Notes: generated by a model not told the origin, from the sequence alone. Positions 15,034 through 23,571 are shown, numbered from the stretch's first letter. The stretch: 30,184 bases of DNA from an uncultured Christensenella sp. (GCA_910585055.1 CAJUBY010000009.1:1-30184); one strand, 5' to 3'. Program-made: numbers and translations.

Positions 15034-16617
15034 TTATTTGAACTCCGATTTTAATGTTTTATATAAAATCTCGGTTTGCAAGTCGTCGCGCTTCCATTCG
15101 CAATAAGTTCCGCCGTCGTTATCCGGATAAGTATATTGCGTTAAGATCTTCGCCCCGGCTTCTATAAGCAAAATCCGCGCTTCCATATTACTGATATCAA
15201 CGTATCGGTTAAGCAGATCGTCAAGCTTGTTTCGCTCCAAAAACGGTAAAAGCTTTTTAAGTACGGGCAGCATTTCTTTTTTACCGAGTGATTCGATATT
15301 TACTTCTTTGGAATATTGCAACGTCGCTTTCGGCGTTGCAAGCATCGCCGAAACCAATCCGATATCACCGACGGAAATCACGTCGTTAATGCTTTTGGGA
15401 GTATTCGATTTAAAATAGCGTGTTCTTATTTTGCCGGCGGAATTTAGGACGAGCTTTTCCGATTCCGCATTCAATGTTTGTCCTGCGGTAAAAGCGTCGA
15501 AAATCTTTATGTCGTCATGCGCAAGCAATCGTGTTAGCAGCTCGCAATCGAGCGCAGGGGCATAACCGAGTTCTTTACACTCTGTAAGAAGTTGCGGATT
15601 TGCAAAACCTATCTGCACCAAATCATCTTGTGTTATTACTACGGCGTCGCCTAATATATACGGGCGGATATTCGTTCCCCAAACATACGCCATTATTTTA
15701 TTACGCATAACAATATATTTTTTTAAATCTTTATCATATATCGGGTCACGGATAGTCCCCGTATTCCAGTCAATAGACCAATTATAAGACTTGCCGTACG
15801 TATTATTTTCCATTTCGCATTCGGCACGCTTCATTTCCATTTTATCTTTGTACGAACGGATAATATCAAATAACGCATTTGATTCTTTTACTTTGTTTTG
15901 TTTTACAAGCGCAACCAAAAGCGCCCCGATATACGACGAGAATGAATCTTTAAAATAATTCTCATAGAAATAATAGAAATCGTTTGCAATACAGTCTGCT
16001 TCTTCTTGAGTAAAAGCATGCTTCCCCAAATTAAGTTGCTTTAGTATTTCGTCTGCTCTATTCTTTATTGCCAAACAAACAAGCGCGGAATCGCTGTAAT
16101 TTTTAGGATACGGTTCAGTATGATCGCCGGTATAATACGCGCGGTCATATATTACTACATCTTCGTAAGTAAGCGTTTCTTTGCCGTTGGAATCTATATG
16201 CGTTTCAGTCCTGTTTGCAATATGTACTTTATTCAGCTTTATCAATAACCGAAAAACTTTTATATTGTTTTTTTCGGCGCAACGATCGGCAAGGCTTTTG
16301 CCGTATTCGTCAAATTTATCGATATTTAACCCATTTTCCATTTCTTTGAGCAGATCCGAATCGCCGGCAGCAATTTTTGCAAAGATACTTTCGTTTGCGG
16401 CGGATCTTACGCTTTCACCTTTAAGCAGTTCATCTACGGTTATGCCGAAAATTTCGGCTATTAACAGAAGAATCGTTATATCCGGCAACCCGTTTCCGCT
16501 CTCCCACTTGCTGACCGCTTTATCGCTGACACTTAGTTTTTCGGCAAGCCCGACCTGCGTCCAATTATACTTTTTACGTAGCTCCGAAATATATTTTCCT
16601 ATTTTATGCGAATCCAT
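15034..16617 (-). CDS. XRE-family regulator with long C-terminal repeat-like domain, 527 aa
   Basis: Residues about 5-62 form an XRE helix-turn-helix (KKYNWTQVGLAEKLSVSDKA then VSKWESGNGLPD). The other 460 residues are much longer than in ordinary XRE repressors. They are helical, with ankyrin-like pieces (KSLADRCAEKNNIKVFRLLI; MEARILLIEAGAKILTQY), so a solenoid-type interaction domain is likely. AGGAGG seven bases before ATG 16617 fixes the start. A promoter (16637-16665) with palindromes near it suggests autoregulation. It is cotranscribed with the propeller-like gene. The HTH call is firm; the C-terminal fold and the target are inference. Confidence 0.8.
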   Translation of the reverse strand: MDSHKIGKYISELRKKYNWTQVGLAEKLSVSDKAVSKWESGNGLPDITILLLIAEIFGITVDELLKGESVRSAANESIFAKIAAGDSDLLKEMENGLNIDKFDEYGKSLADRCAEKNNIKVFRLLIKLNKVHIANRTETHIDSNGKETLTYEDVVIYDRAYYTGDHTEPYPKNYSDSALVCLAIKNRADEILKQLNLGKHAFTQEEADCIANDFYYFYENYFKDSFSSYIGALLVALVKQNKVKESNALFDIIRSYKDKMEMKRAECEMENNTYGKSYNWSIDWNTGTIRDPIYDKDLKKYIVMRNKIMAYVWGTNIRPYILGDAVVITQDDLVQIGFANPQLLTECKELGYAPALDCELLTRLLAHDDIKIFDAFTAGQTLNAESEKLVLNSAGKIRTRYFKSNTPKSINDVISVGDIGLVSAMLATPKATLQYSKEVNIESLGKKEMLPVLKKLLPFLERNKLDDLLNRYVDISNMEARILLIEAGAKILTQYTYPDNDGGTYCEWKRDDLQTEILYKTLKSEFK

Positions 16618-16636
16618 GTCGATCCTCCTATTAATT

Positions 16637-16665
16637 AGTATAATATTCCGAACAATGCAAGTCAA
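16637..16665 (-). promoter_or_regulatory. Sigma-A promoter of the XRE gene
   Basis: On the minus strand, TTGACT (16665-16660), a 17-base spacer and TATACT (16642-16637). It lies 20 bases upstream of the start codon region and its AGGAGG site. Confidence 0.8.
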
Positions 16666-16666
16666 C

Positions 16667-16733
16667 CTACGCATAGAAGAGTCGACAGATCGATAGAATA
16701 TTTACATAAAATAACAACTCTACGTTGCGTAGA
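16667..16733. promoter_or_regulatory. Two candidate XRE operator sites
   Basis: TCTACG-TTG-CGTAGA at 16719-16733 is a perfect inverted repeat. CTACGCATAG at 16667-16676, just upstream of the -35 box, shares the CTACG half-site. Such paired sites near the promoter fit binding by the XRE protein, but the match between the two is partial. Confidence 0.45.
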
Positions 16734-16744
16734 ATTTCCCATAT

Positions 16745-16782
16745 AAATCGGTCCGAAAATCGAAAGACATTCGGATCGGTTT
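16745..16782 (-). terminator. Possible terminator after the DUF4417 remnant
   Basis: AAATCGGTCCGAA and TTCGGATCGGTTT pair over 13 positions with one G-U, around a 12-base loop. No long T run follows on either strand, so termination is uncertain. Confidence 0.35.
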
Positions 16783-16813
16783 ATAATCTTTATATGACGA
16801 AAATACGGACATG

Positions 16814-17258
16814 CTATTTGTTACAATCTATGCACTGATATTTATACCCGGACCGCTGCTCTACTTGAAATTTCGACTTCTCTTTCCAATCGAGACATGT
16901 AGTCCACTCGTACTGCATAGGTAAAAACGCTTTTATGTTCCCATTCATTTCCCCGAACGGCTCGTCGTATCAAATGACCGCACTCGGTTTTATCCGCTTC
17001 GGCATTTCGTTGTAACCCGGCATATAATAGTCCTCGCAATTTTCTCGGTAATATGTATATACGCCACTACCGAACCTTTTTCTATACCCTCAAAACAAAA
17101 CTCGTACGTACGCTTATCTCCACGGTCGGTATTACTTTACATCCTTTACTTTGCCAATAGGCTCCATCGGTTTTCGAACACGCTCTCTATCTGTAACGCG
17201 AGCGGCATATCCGCAAACAAATCTCCAAACTGGAATCCGTTATATCCGATCGTTTAAA
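16814..17258 (-). pseudogene. Decayed DUF4417-family gene
   Basis: Reading the minus strand while switching frames recovers a DUF4417-like protein: FADMPLALQIESVFENRW, then AYWQSKGCKVIPT, then TYEFCFEGIEKGSVVA, then MPGYNEMPKRIKPSAVI, an in-frame TGA, then YDEPFGEMNGNIKAF and a tail ending YKYQCIDCNK before a TAG. DUF4417 proteins are common in phages and conjugative elements; their function is unknown. At least three frameshifts and one stop make this clearly non-functional. The N-terminal part is missing. It sits beside a recombinase remnant and a tRNA, so it is probably debris of a former mobile element. Confidence 0.7.
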
Positions 17259-17335
17259 AGCTCACTTAACTTTAATATCGTAGAGTACTCATATATAATA
17301 ACTTTAATTGCTTTTCCTTAATTATCTTCACTTAA

Positions 17336-17701
17336 ACATTTTTTCAAAATATAAACTCAACCGAATGCGGAAGATACTTTACATTAGAGCAGGCAAAAGC
17401 AACGCATGTCATAAAAAAGGTGACGTCGGAACATCCCCTACACGAATTACGGCACACATTCGGAACGATAGCCATTTGCGTAAAAAAACTCGACGCCAAA
17501 ACCGTTGCTTTATATATGGGGCACGCCGACGCGACCACCACGCTAAACATTTATACGCACCCGGATCAGCTCGACAAAGAACTGTTCTTTAACGGAGCGG
17601 TGTCCGACGACGAAAAACTCGCGATCATGCGCAAAAAATATGACGAAATACTCGATATTATAACCGAGTTTATAAACAACATACCCAAATCGTACCCGTA
17701 A
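17336..17701 (+). pseudogene. C-terminal remnant of a tyrosine recombinase (integrase)
   Basis: The frame encodes HELRHTFGTIAICVKK, then TVALYMGHADATTTLNIYTH, which are the conserved catalytic R-H, G-H and Y nucleophile boxes of phage/ICE tyrosine recombinases. Only about 120 codons remain; the arm-binding, core-binding and first catalytic Arg regions are absent, and the frame begins right after a stop at 17333-17335 with no proper start. A GTG at 17420 is possible but would still give only a fragment. The 5' part encodes CGRYFTLEQA, which recurs at 26480. It lies next to the tRNA-Thr-like repeat at 17796-17814, as expected for an integrase beside its attachment site. Confidence 0.8.
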
Positions 17702-17795
17702 TAACGGTAATTTTCGGGCAATGATCCCGTTGCTATAGGATCATTCGAGCATGAAAAAACGCCGGATCGGGGCTTTTTAACCTATGATCTGACGT

Positions 17796-17814
17796 TTTGG
17801 AGCTACCGGGCGGA
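17796..17814 (-). repeat. Copy of the tRNA-Thr 3' end (candidate att site)
   Basis: The plus-strand sequence TTTGGAGCTACCGGGCGGA matches 18035-18053, the 3' end of tRNA-Thr with its CCA, at 18 of 19 bases. The rest of the tRNA is not copied. The position between a recombinase remnant and the intact tRNA fits an attachment-site duplication. Confidence 0.7.
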
Positions 17815-18010
17815 ATGCTTGCGGAATTCGCAAGCGACCTTTGCGTTCTGAATTATCTGCTAAATTGTTTTATCTAGCAATCGGTATTTCCGACTATTCC
17901 CATATCGGTCGGCGCAAGCAGTTAGCGAACCGTGTGCTGTTTCTACACTGTTTTTCTATATCGGCCTTTCTCCACAGCACACGGTGAGCCGCCCAGCAGC
18001 TCCAAATACA

Positions 18011-18031
18011 AAACCCCCGTAAAGGGGGTTT
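18011..18031 (-). terminator. Terminator of tRNA-Thr
   Basis: AAACCCCC pairs with GGGGGTTT around a five-base loop. On the minus strand it starts five bases after the tRNA and ends in TTTTGTATTT. Confidence 0.8.
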
Positions 18032-18036
18032 GTGTT

Positions 18037-18112
18037 TGGAGCTACTGGGCGGACTCGAACCGCCGACCTGCTGATTACGAATCAGCTGCTCTACCAACTG
18101 AGCCACAGTAGC
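18037..18112 (-). tRNA. tRNA-Thr, anticodon CGT
   Basis: The cloverleaf has acceptor GCTACTG/CAGTAGC with encoded CCA, D arm GCTC-AGTTGGTA-GAGC, anticodon arm GCTGA-TTCGTAA-TCAGC, and T arm GGCGG-TTCGAGT-CCGCC. The anticodon CGT reads threonine ACG. Its 3' end appears to have served as an integration site. Confidence 0.95.
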
Positions 18113-18224
18113 ATGTATTGTTCTGCCGTAAACGTACGACTGCAGAACGCTGGGCATTATCGGATAACGTACATACCGTTAGTTTGTATCGCCGACAGTA
18201 AAGCGTAACACACCGACAATATGT

Positions 18225-18253
18225 ATTATAGCATACTCCTACCGTTTATGCAA
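18225..18253 (-). promoter_or_regulatory. Promoter of tRNA-Thr
   Basis: On the minus strand, TTGCAT (18253-18248), a 17-base spacer and TATAAT (18230-18225). The precursor would carry a 5' leader of about 105 bases. Confidence 0.7.
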
Positions 18254-18305
18254 ATGTTTGAACGGCACTTTGCAAATTTTACATTTTCTACGCCGCCTTG
18301 CCATC

Positions 18306-18890
18306 CTACAGAACCGTCCTGCGCCCCAGCGCTTGCGAAATGGTAACGGCGTCCGCATACTCCAACTCCGAACCCATCGAAATGCCCTGGGCGATACGTG
18401 TCACTTTTATCCCGAACGGTTTGATCAGACGCGCCAGATACACCGCCGTCGCTTCGCCCTCGACATCCGGGTTCGTTGCGATTATAACTTCATCCACCCC
18501 GTCCAAACGATCTATAAGCGGCTTTAAGTTTAGGTCGTCGGGAGTTCTGTTGTTCATGGGCGACAGTGTGCCGTGCAATACATGATACGCCCCGTCGTAC
18601 GCGCCTGTTTTTTCTATCGCCGCAACATCCTTGGGATAGGATACGACGCAGATCTGTTTTTTCTGTCTTGTCCGACAAAGATCGCAGATGTCATCGTCCG
18701 TAAAATTTCCGCAGACCGAACAAAGCTTTACGCTTTTTTTAACCTCTCTCAACGCCGCACAAAACGCGTCGACATCCTGTTCCGACATATCGATAACGGC
18801 GTGAGCATATCTCAACGCCGTTTTACGGCCGACGCCGGGCAGCATACCGAACCTGCCGGCGAGCACGGCGATACTTTTTAGTTCTTTCAT
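18306..18890 (-). CDS. recR: Recombination mediator RecR
   Basis: RecR works with RecO and RecF to load RecA onto gapped DNA. Residues 1-50 hold the helix-hairpin-helix (LPGVGRKTALRYA). Residues 57-72 form the zinc finger with C57, C60, C69 and C72. Residues about 78-170 are the Toprim domain (VVSYPKDVAAIEKTGAYDGA; ATNPDVEGEATAVYLA). The length of 194 residues is normal. The start overlaps the ybaB stop by one base (TAATG), so the two are coupled, as in most bacteria. Confidence 0.97.
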   Translation of the reverse strand: MKELKSIAVLAGRFGMLPGVGRKTALRYAHAVIDMSEQDVDAFCAALREVKKSVKLCSVCGNFTDDDICDLCRTRQKKQICVVSYPKDVAAIEKTGAYDGAYHVLHGTLSPMNNRTPDDLNLKPLIDRLDGVDEVIIATNPDVEGEATAVYLARLIKPFGIKVTRIAQGISMGSELEYADAVTISQALGRRTVL

Positions 18891-19222
18891 TAAAAACCGC
18901 CGAGCTGGGACAGCGGGCTGTTTTTAACAAGCTCATCGGCTTCCGCATAAGCTTCGTTTGCCGCCGCGGTAATAAGATCTTCGAGCATTTCCACATCGTC
19001 CGGATCGACTACTTCGGGTTTGATCTCGACGGAAATAAACCGCTTGCTCCCGGAGATAGTTACGGTAACGGCACCGCCGCCGGACGTGCCTGTAACACGC
19101 GCGTTTTCAAGCTCTTCTCTGGCTTGCGCCATTTGCTCCTGCAGCTGCTGTGCCTGACGCATCATCTGCTGCATGTTCATTCCGCCGCCGCCACCGCGGC
19201 CGTATCCGCCGAATCTAGCCAT
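18890..19222 (-). CDS. ybaB: YbaB/EbfC-family nucleoid-associated protein, 110 aa
   Basis: The protein binds DNA as a dimer with a pincer fold and is usually encoded just before recR, as here. After a Gly-rich start (MARFGGYGRGGGGGMN) comes the long helix MQQMMRQAQQLQEQMAQARE, then beta strands TGTSGGGAVTVTISG and the C-terminal helix region DVEMLEDLITAAANEAYAEA. GGGAG before ATG 19222 sets the start. A longer reading from 19354 would overlap the foldase gene and has no support. Confidence 0.95.
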   Translation of the reverse strand: MARFGGYGRGGGGGMNMQQMMRQAQQLQEQMAQAREELENARVTGTSGGGAVTVTISGSKRFISVEIKPEVVDPDDVEMLEDLITAAANEAYAEADELVKNSPLSQLGGF

Positions 19223-19253
19223 GAATATCTCCCTGCTGCCGACCGACCCGACT

Positions 19254-21083
19254 TCAGTCTTCCCAAAGATTGGAAAATGCGTCGGTATAGACGGTAGAGT
19301 ATTTTTTATAGTTATAGGTAAGAATGTTATTTTCCCAGTTTGTATATGCGGCATTCTCGCGGTTTGTGCGAATGGGTTTTTCCAACAGATCGTAATACGT
19401 TTCGTTCGAAGATACGGAAGTCTTATCGAAAAGCCCGACCGCGCCCGGTTTGTTTACCGACGAAAGATACATTATATGCACACCGTAGTCGGTGATGACT
19501 TTTTCGTCGTATAAGTGCCCGACTTCGATATTGTCGCGCATATACCGCGCAGCGTCGGCAAACTCCTGCTTATAAGTTTCGTCTTCGCCTTCGTCGAGTT
19601 TGTATTTGACTATATATCCCTTGTCGTTGTCGAACGCACCGGGATCGGTATTGTAAAGATAGATAAGATCGTTGAACGCATCGTTAGCGCTTACGATGTT
19701 CGCCTGTTTGGGCAACATCACAGAACGGATATGCGCCAAAACTTCGTCGACCGACATGGGCTTGGTTTTATCGTCTTCGCCGTCCTTGTGCGGATAACAA
19801 ACTATCGATTCGGCAAGTCTTTCACGATACTCGTTGATCTTGGCATTTTTTTCGTCCTCTTGCAAATTCTTTATTTCGGGACTGTTTTTGAATGCGGTCA
19901 ACGAACTTTTCTGTTCGTCCGAGAACGGCAAAAGTATGTGTTTTACATAAAAATAGTTATTATTGGCATGATACAGAACAGTAGTGGAACTGTCGTTGAC
20001 CGCGGTGTCGTAAGCCGCGATATCCGCCGTATAATTGCTGCGCTGTTCGCCCACAAGCGAAGCGTATTTATCGCTTACTTCTTCGTAGTTTACGGTGACG
20101 TTTTCGGACAGATAGTTTTGCATGGACGTTATCTTCTGCGAACGTTCCAACGATTCGCCGCTGAGATAATACATTAAATATCCGAACTCGCTTTCGCTTT
20201 CCTTCATCGGATACGTATAATTGCCGATAACGCCGTAAACATATTCGATGCCCTGCGTATCTATAAGCTTATCGATAGCTTTCATCTCGTTGTCTATCTT
20301 TTTCTTGAGCCAGCCGTGCTGTGCTTTTCCCAAACGGAAATCGTCTTTTACACGCGATTCGATAAGCGATATAAATCTGCGCAACGCTTCGCGCTCGAGA
20401 GACCTGGTCTCGTTATCGCCGTTGATACCCGGCCATGTAATGCGGTCGGGCTGCCATACTTCGGTATCGCCTTTTTCTTCGCCGTCGATCTCGATATCGT
20501 CTTCTTCCGGATCGGGTTTTACGGGATACGTAGTGGAGGATCCCGACGAAGAAGAATCGGAATTATTGTCATCGCCTACTATGGGTTCCTGTCCGCGCTC
20601 GGTAAGGATGGTATTTTTAAGCTGGAATATCGTATTGTCGATAACGCTGTAAATGTTCTTTTTAACGTTATTTTGCTCCGTAAGACCCCACTCGATGCGG
20701 TTGCTCGCTATAAGAGCATCGACTTCGTTGGTAACAAGTTCGAGATTTACGAGCATAGTGGCGGCATAATTGTAAAGCGCCTTGGCGTCGTTGCCGAACG
20801 ACGACGAGAGATTGTTTGCATTGTTGTTTACGTATTCTACCAGGTCCAGCTTATACACCGTCTTTTTTTCGGTAGTAAACTCCACGACTTTTGCTTCTCC
20901 GTTGTCGTCGAGAACCACTTCGCCTTTATCGTCGACAAGAGTATTTTCTATGCTGTACGATTTGACGGTCGCAATTTCCTGTTGCATATCACGTTCGTAA
21001 TCGTGACGGAAGAAAGAACAGCCGCACAACGTTAGCGCCGCCATTACAACTGCCAATATACTGAAAACAATGCGTTTAAACAC
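19254..21083 (-). CDS. PrsA/SurA-like lipoprotein foldase, about 609 aa
   Basis: The signal sequence ends in lipobox TLCGC, giving lipidation at C22 if the GTG at 21083 is the start; AGGTG lies seven bases upstream of it. A GTG at 21092 is the alternative. Residues about 170-210 are a Ser/Asp/Glu-rich linker. The C-terminal third has parvulin-like pieces: FYVKHILLPFSDE near 381, and the last strand pair ending DYGVHIMYLSSV. The parvulin core is split by a long insertion and the middle part is unusual, so catalytic activity is not certain. Such lipoproteins fold secreted proteins at the outer face of the membrane. The gene heads the operon with ybaB and recR. Confidence 0.8.
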   Translation of the reverse strand: MFKRIVFSILAVVMAALTLCGCSFFRHDYERDMQQEIATVKSYSIENTLVDDKGEVVLDDNGEAKVVEFTTEKKTVYKLDLVEYVNNNANNLSSSFGNDAKALYNYAATMLVNLELVTNEVDALIASNRIEWGLTEQNNVKKNIYSVIDNTIFQLKNTILTERGQEPIVGDDNNSDSSSSGSSTTYPVKPDPEEDDIEIDGEEKGDTEVWQPDRITWPGINGDNETRSLEREALRRFISLIESRVKDDFRLGKAQHGWLKKKIDNEMKAIDKLIDTQGIEYVYGVIGNYTYPMKESESEFGYLMYYLSGESLERSQKITSMQNYLSENVTVNYEEVSDKYASLVGEQRSNYTADIAAYDTAVNDSSTTVLYHANNNYFYVKHILLPFSDEQKSSLTAFKNSPEIKNLQEDEKNAKINEYRERLAESIVCYPHKDGEDDKTKPMSVDEVLAHIRSVMLPKQANIVSANDAFNDLIYLYNTDPGAFDNDKGYIVKYKLDEGEDETYKQEFADAARYMRDNIEVGHLYDEKVITDYGVHIMYLSSVNKPGAVGLFDKTSVSSNETYYDLLEKPIRTNRENAAYTNWENNILTYNYKKYSTVYTDAFSNLWED

Positions 21084-21115
21084 TTGATACACCTATACCG
21101 ATTAAAGTACTTATT

Positions 21116-21144
21116 ATTATACTAAACGTAGCCGAAAAAATCAA
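21116..21144 (-). promoter_or_regulatory. Promoter of the foldase-ybaB-recR operon
   Basis: On the minus strand, TTGATT (21144-21139), a 17-base spacer and TATAAT (21121-21116), about 30 bases before the GTG start. Confidence 0.75.
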
Positions 21145-21261
21145 ACGTTTTAAATATGTTTTTGCCAATATTTTACTTTTTATTCCATATCCTAAATTCA
21201 CGGCTAAACGCCGTAAATACGGCAAACATTCCTACAGACCGACGTCGCGTTCCACTGCGCT

Positions 21262-21780
21262 TCAGTCTTCGACGGTTATAGTTTTGATAATTATAGGCTC
21301 CAACGGGATGTCCGAATAGTACTGCCATCTGCCCGTTTTGACTTTTCCGTAAGCGACGGCGACCTTTATGCTCTCTTCGTCGGCGCATTTACCGAATGCG
21401 GCGTATTCGCCGTCGAGATGCGGAGTGTCGGCAACACAGATAAAAAACTGCGACGACGCGCTGTCTTTTACATTGGTGCGCGCCATGGATATCGTGCCCT
21501 TTTCGTGACGGATCGGATTGGCAACGCCGTTGCTTTTGAACTCGCCTTTTATCTGCGCGGCTTCCTTTTGCACAAGACCGCGGCGTTGGTCGAATACAAA
21601 CCCTCCGCCCTGTATCATAAAACGGTCTATCACCCGATGAAAGCACAGCCCGTCGTAAAAATGCTCGTTACAGAGTTTTACGAAATTGGCGACGGTTATC
21701 GGCGCCGCATCGGGATAAAGCTCGAGATTGATGACTTTGCCGTCGGTAAATTCGATTTTGGCATTGACTGTATTTTTCAT
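21262..21780 (-). CDS. Cyclophilin-type peptidyl-prolyl isomerase, 172 aa
   Basis: It catalyses cis-trans isomerisation of Xaa-Pro bonds. Cyclophilin motifs are clear: FYDGLCFHRVIDRFMIQGG with the catalytic Arg, GTISMAR, SSQFFIC, and HLDGEYAAFGK. There is no signal peptide, so it is cytoplasmic. AAGGAG before ATG 21780 sets the start. It is the last gene of the M3 peptidase operon, 16 bases after dus. The length is normal for bacterial PpiB-type proteins; a few residues in the usual Trp position (LDGEY) differ, as in many bacterial forms. Confidence 0.95.
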   Translation of the reverse strand: MKNTVNAKIEFTDGKVINLELYPDAAPITVANFVKLCNEHFYDGLCFHRVIDRFMIQGGGFVFDQRRGLVQKEAAQIKGEFKSNGVANPIRHEKGTISMARTNVKDSASSQFFICVADTPHLDGEYAAFGKCADEESIKVAVAYGKVKTGRWQYYSDIPLEPIIIKTITVED

Positions 21781-21796
21781 AAATTTTCTCCTTGAT

Positions 21797-22717
21797 TCAA
21801 TTATTATACATTGCGGCACGGGCAATGTCAAGGGCGTTTCGCACCTGCCTTACATTCGTCGCGGAATTGACGGCGTCGCGCAACGCCTTTCCGCCTCGCA
21901 CGCCCTTAAAATAGTGTACAAAAAACTTGCGCACCTGAAACACAGTATATCTTTCGTCGAAATACTTTGACAGCAAATCCAAATGCCTTTCCGCCGTATC
22001 GAACGGATCGGATCTTACGGTATCGCCTGAAAACAGCGCCGGATCGTGCAAAGCCGCTCTGCCTATCATCGCCGCACTAAACGGCGGTTCGATGCACACC
22101 GATTCGAGATCGCCGTTCAATATTATCGGTACGCTCGAATTTTCTGCTATCCTTTTAATTTCTGCGGTGTCCGACTTCCCCGAATAGCGCTGTTCGGCAA
22201 ATCTGCCGTGGATCGCAACAGCCGCCGCACCTGCGCGCACAACGCTGTCGACGAGCTCAGCCGCAGTCGGTTCGCCCATCCTATATCCCAAACGCATCTT
22301 GACTGTAACGGGCTTGTCCGTTGCGTTTTTTATCGCCGCGACTATCTTGCCGGCGAGCTCGGGATCTTTCATCAGGGCGGCGCCGTCCCCGTTACCCGTT
22401 ATCTTTGGCATTGGGCAGCCCATATTTATATCAATTATATCGCAGTTTATAAGCGGAGCGACGCGCGCAAAATCATCCGGATCGTTGCCGAAGATCTGAA
22501 CGCACGACGGACTTTCCGCTTCCGCTACGCGCATCAACGTTTTTGTCGTGACGTTGCCGTGCACAAGTCCGCGCACGGATACCATTTCCGTCACCGTCAG
22601 CCCGGCGCCGAATTCCCTGCAAAGCGAACGGAACGCGATATCGGTATATCCGGCCATCGGCGCAAGTATACCGCCGCGAATCTCGTACTCGCCTATCTTG
22701 AATACGGGCAAAGTCAT
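21797..22717 (-). CDS. dusB: tRNA-dihydrouridine synthase (DusB type), 306 aa
   Basis: Dus enzymes reduce uridine to dihydrouridine in tRNA using FMN and NADPH. The TIM-barrel start is ILAPMAGYTDIAFRSLCREF. The catalytic Cys is C101 in INMGCPMPKITGNGDGAAL. FMN-binding residues lie in VTVKMRLGY, AVAIHGR and IILNGD, and MIGRAAL closes the barrel. The stretch between NGD and MIGR is about ten residues shorter than usual, so one helix is reduced. The start overlaps the mazG stop as ATGA. The DusB assignment over other Dus subgroups follows from the overall pattern and is likely, not certain. Confidence 0.92.
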   Translation of the reverse strand: MTLPVFKIGEYEIRGGILAPMAGYTDIAFRSLCREFGAGLTVTEMVSVRGLVHGNVTTKTLMRVAEAESPSCVQIFGNDPDDFARVAPLINCDIIDINMGCPMPKITGNGDGAALMKDPELAGKIVAAIKNATDKPVTVKMRLGYRMGEPTAAELVDSVVRAGAAAVAIHGRFAEQRYSGKSDTAEIKRIAENSSVPIILNGDLESVCIEPPFSAAMIGRAALHDPALFSGDTVRSDPFDTAERHLDLLSKYFDERYTVFQVRKFFVHYFKGVRGGKALRDAVNSATNVRQVRNALDIARAAMYNN

Positions 22718-23571
22718 AAAGCTTTTATTTTGTTTTTGATATACTTATTGAGTTCGACTTCGGCGTCTTTTCCATCGTCCGAAAGCAACGCCGTACACGC
22801 CGCTATCGCGCGCACGTTATCTTTGTCGGCGACTGCTTTTTCCAGCTCTGCGACGGGATCGATCTCCGCGCCTGCTTTTTTCATTTTTTTATAAGACTTT
22901 TGGCACAAAAGCAGCGACGGAAAATTATCGGGCAATTTGCTCAACTGCGTTTTTACGCTGTCGTAATTTTTTTCGACGGCTTTAGCTTTTTCCCACAGCC
23001 CCAACGCTTCGTCGGCATTGTTCGCGCTGTCCGCGCCGAATATAAACGTATGTCTGCTTATAAGCTTTTTACACAACTCGTCGCAAACATCGTCGAAATC
23101 GAACTCGCCGCTGCGGCGCGCTATATCCGATTGAAGTATAGACTGCAAAAACACGTCGCCGAATTCTTCGCGCATATTGGCAACATCGCGTTTATCTATC
23201 GCGTCCACCGCCTCGTACGCTTCTTCTATCATATTTATGCGGATACTGTCGTGAGTCTGCACCTTGTCCCACGGACAACCGCCGTCCTTTTGCGTCAGTC
23301 TGTAAATGACGCGCAAAGCGTCCGCGGCGTTATATCTGTTTTTGGAAAAATCGGACTGAGGAGCCATCTCTATTTCGGAGCATTCCGCAAGATCCGACAA
23401 AGCCATCGGCTTGCCGTCCGCAAGCGCAGACGTTTGCTCGCCGTACAATTTAATAAGCTTAGATCTCACGGCATTCGCGTTTGTTATATCGACTATTTTC
23501 AACGCCACCGACGTATCGGGCAACGGCATTTTCAAAAATAAATCTTCGTCGAGTATGAGTACGTTTTTCAT
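22714..23571 (-). CDS. mazG: MazG nucleotide pyrophosphohydrolase, 285 aa
   Basis: MazG hydrolyses NTPs or dNTPs to the monophosphate. One MazG domain is intact: CPWDKVQTHDSIR, MIEEAYEAVDAI with E116, E117 and E120, and REEFGDVF with E135, E136 and D139. Residues 1-70 resemble the linker left from the YabN-type methylase-MazG fusion. The second MazG domain is represented only by LPSLLLCQKSYKKMKKAG and then a tail without the metal-binding EExxE, so it has decayed. AAGGAGG before ATG 23571 sets the start. The gene overlaps both neighbours by four bases (ATGA), in a tight operon. Confidence 0.9.
   Translation of the reverse strand: MKNVLILDEDLFLKMPLPDTSVALKIVDITNANAVRSKLIKLYGEQTSALADGKPMALSDLAECSEIEMAPQSDFSKNRYNAADALRVIYRLTQKDGGCPWDKVQTHDSIRINMIEEAYEAVDAIDKRDVANMREEFGDVFLQSILQSDIARRSGEFDFDDVCDELCKKLISRHTFIFGADSANNADEALGLWEKAKAVEKNYDSVKTQLSKLPDNFPSLLLCQKSYKKMKKAGAEIDPVAELEKAVADKDNVRAIAACTALLSDDGKDAEVELNKYIKNKIKAL

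Noticed and set aside
16842..17039. Minus-strand frame of 65 codons
   Set aside because: It is out of frame with the DUF4417 remnant that explains this sequence.
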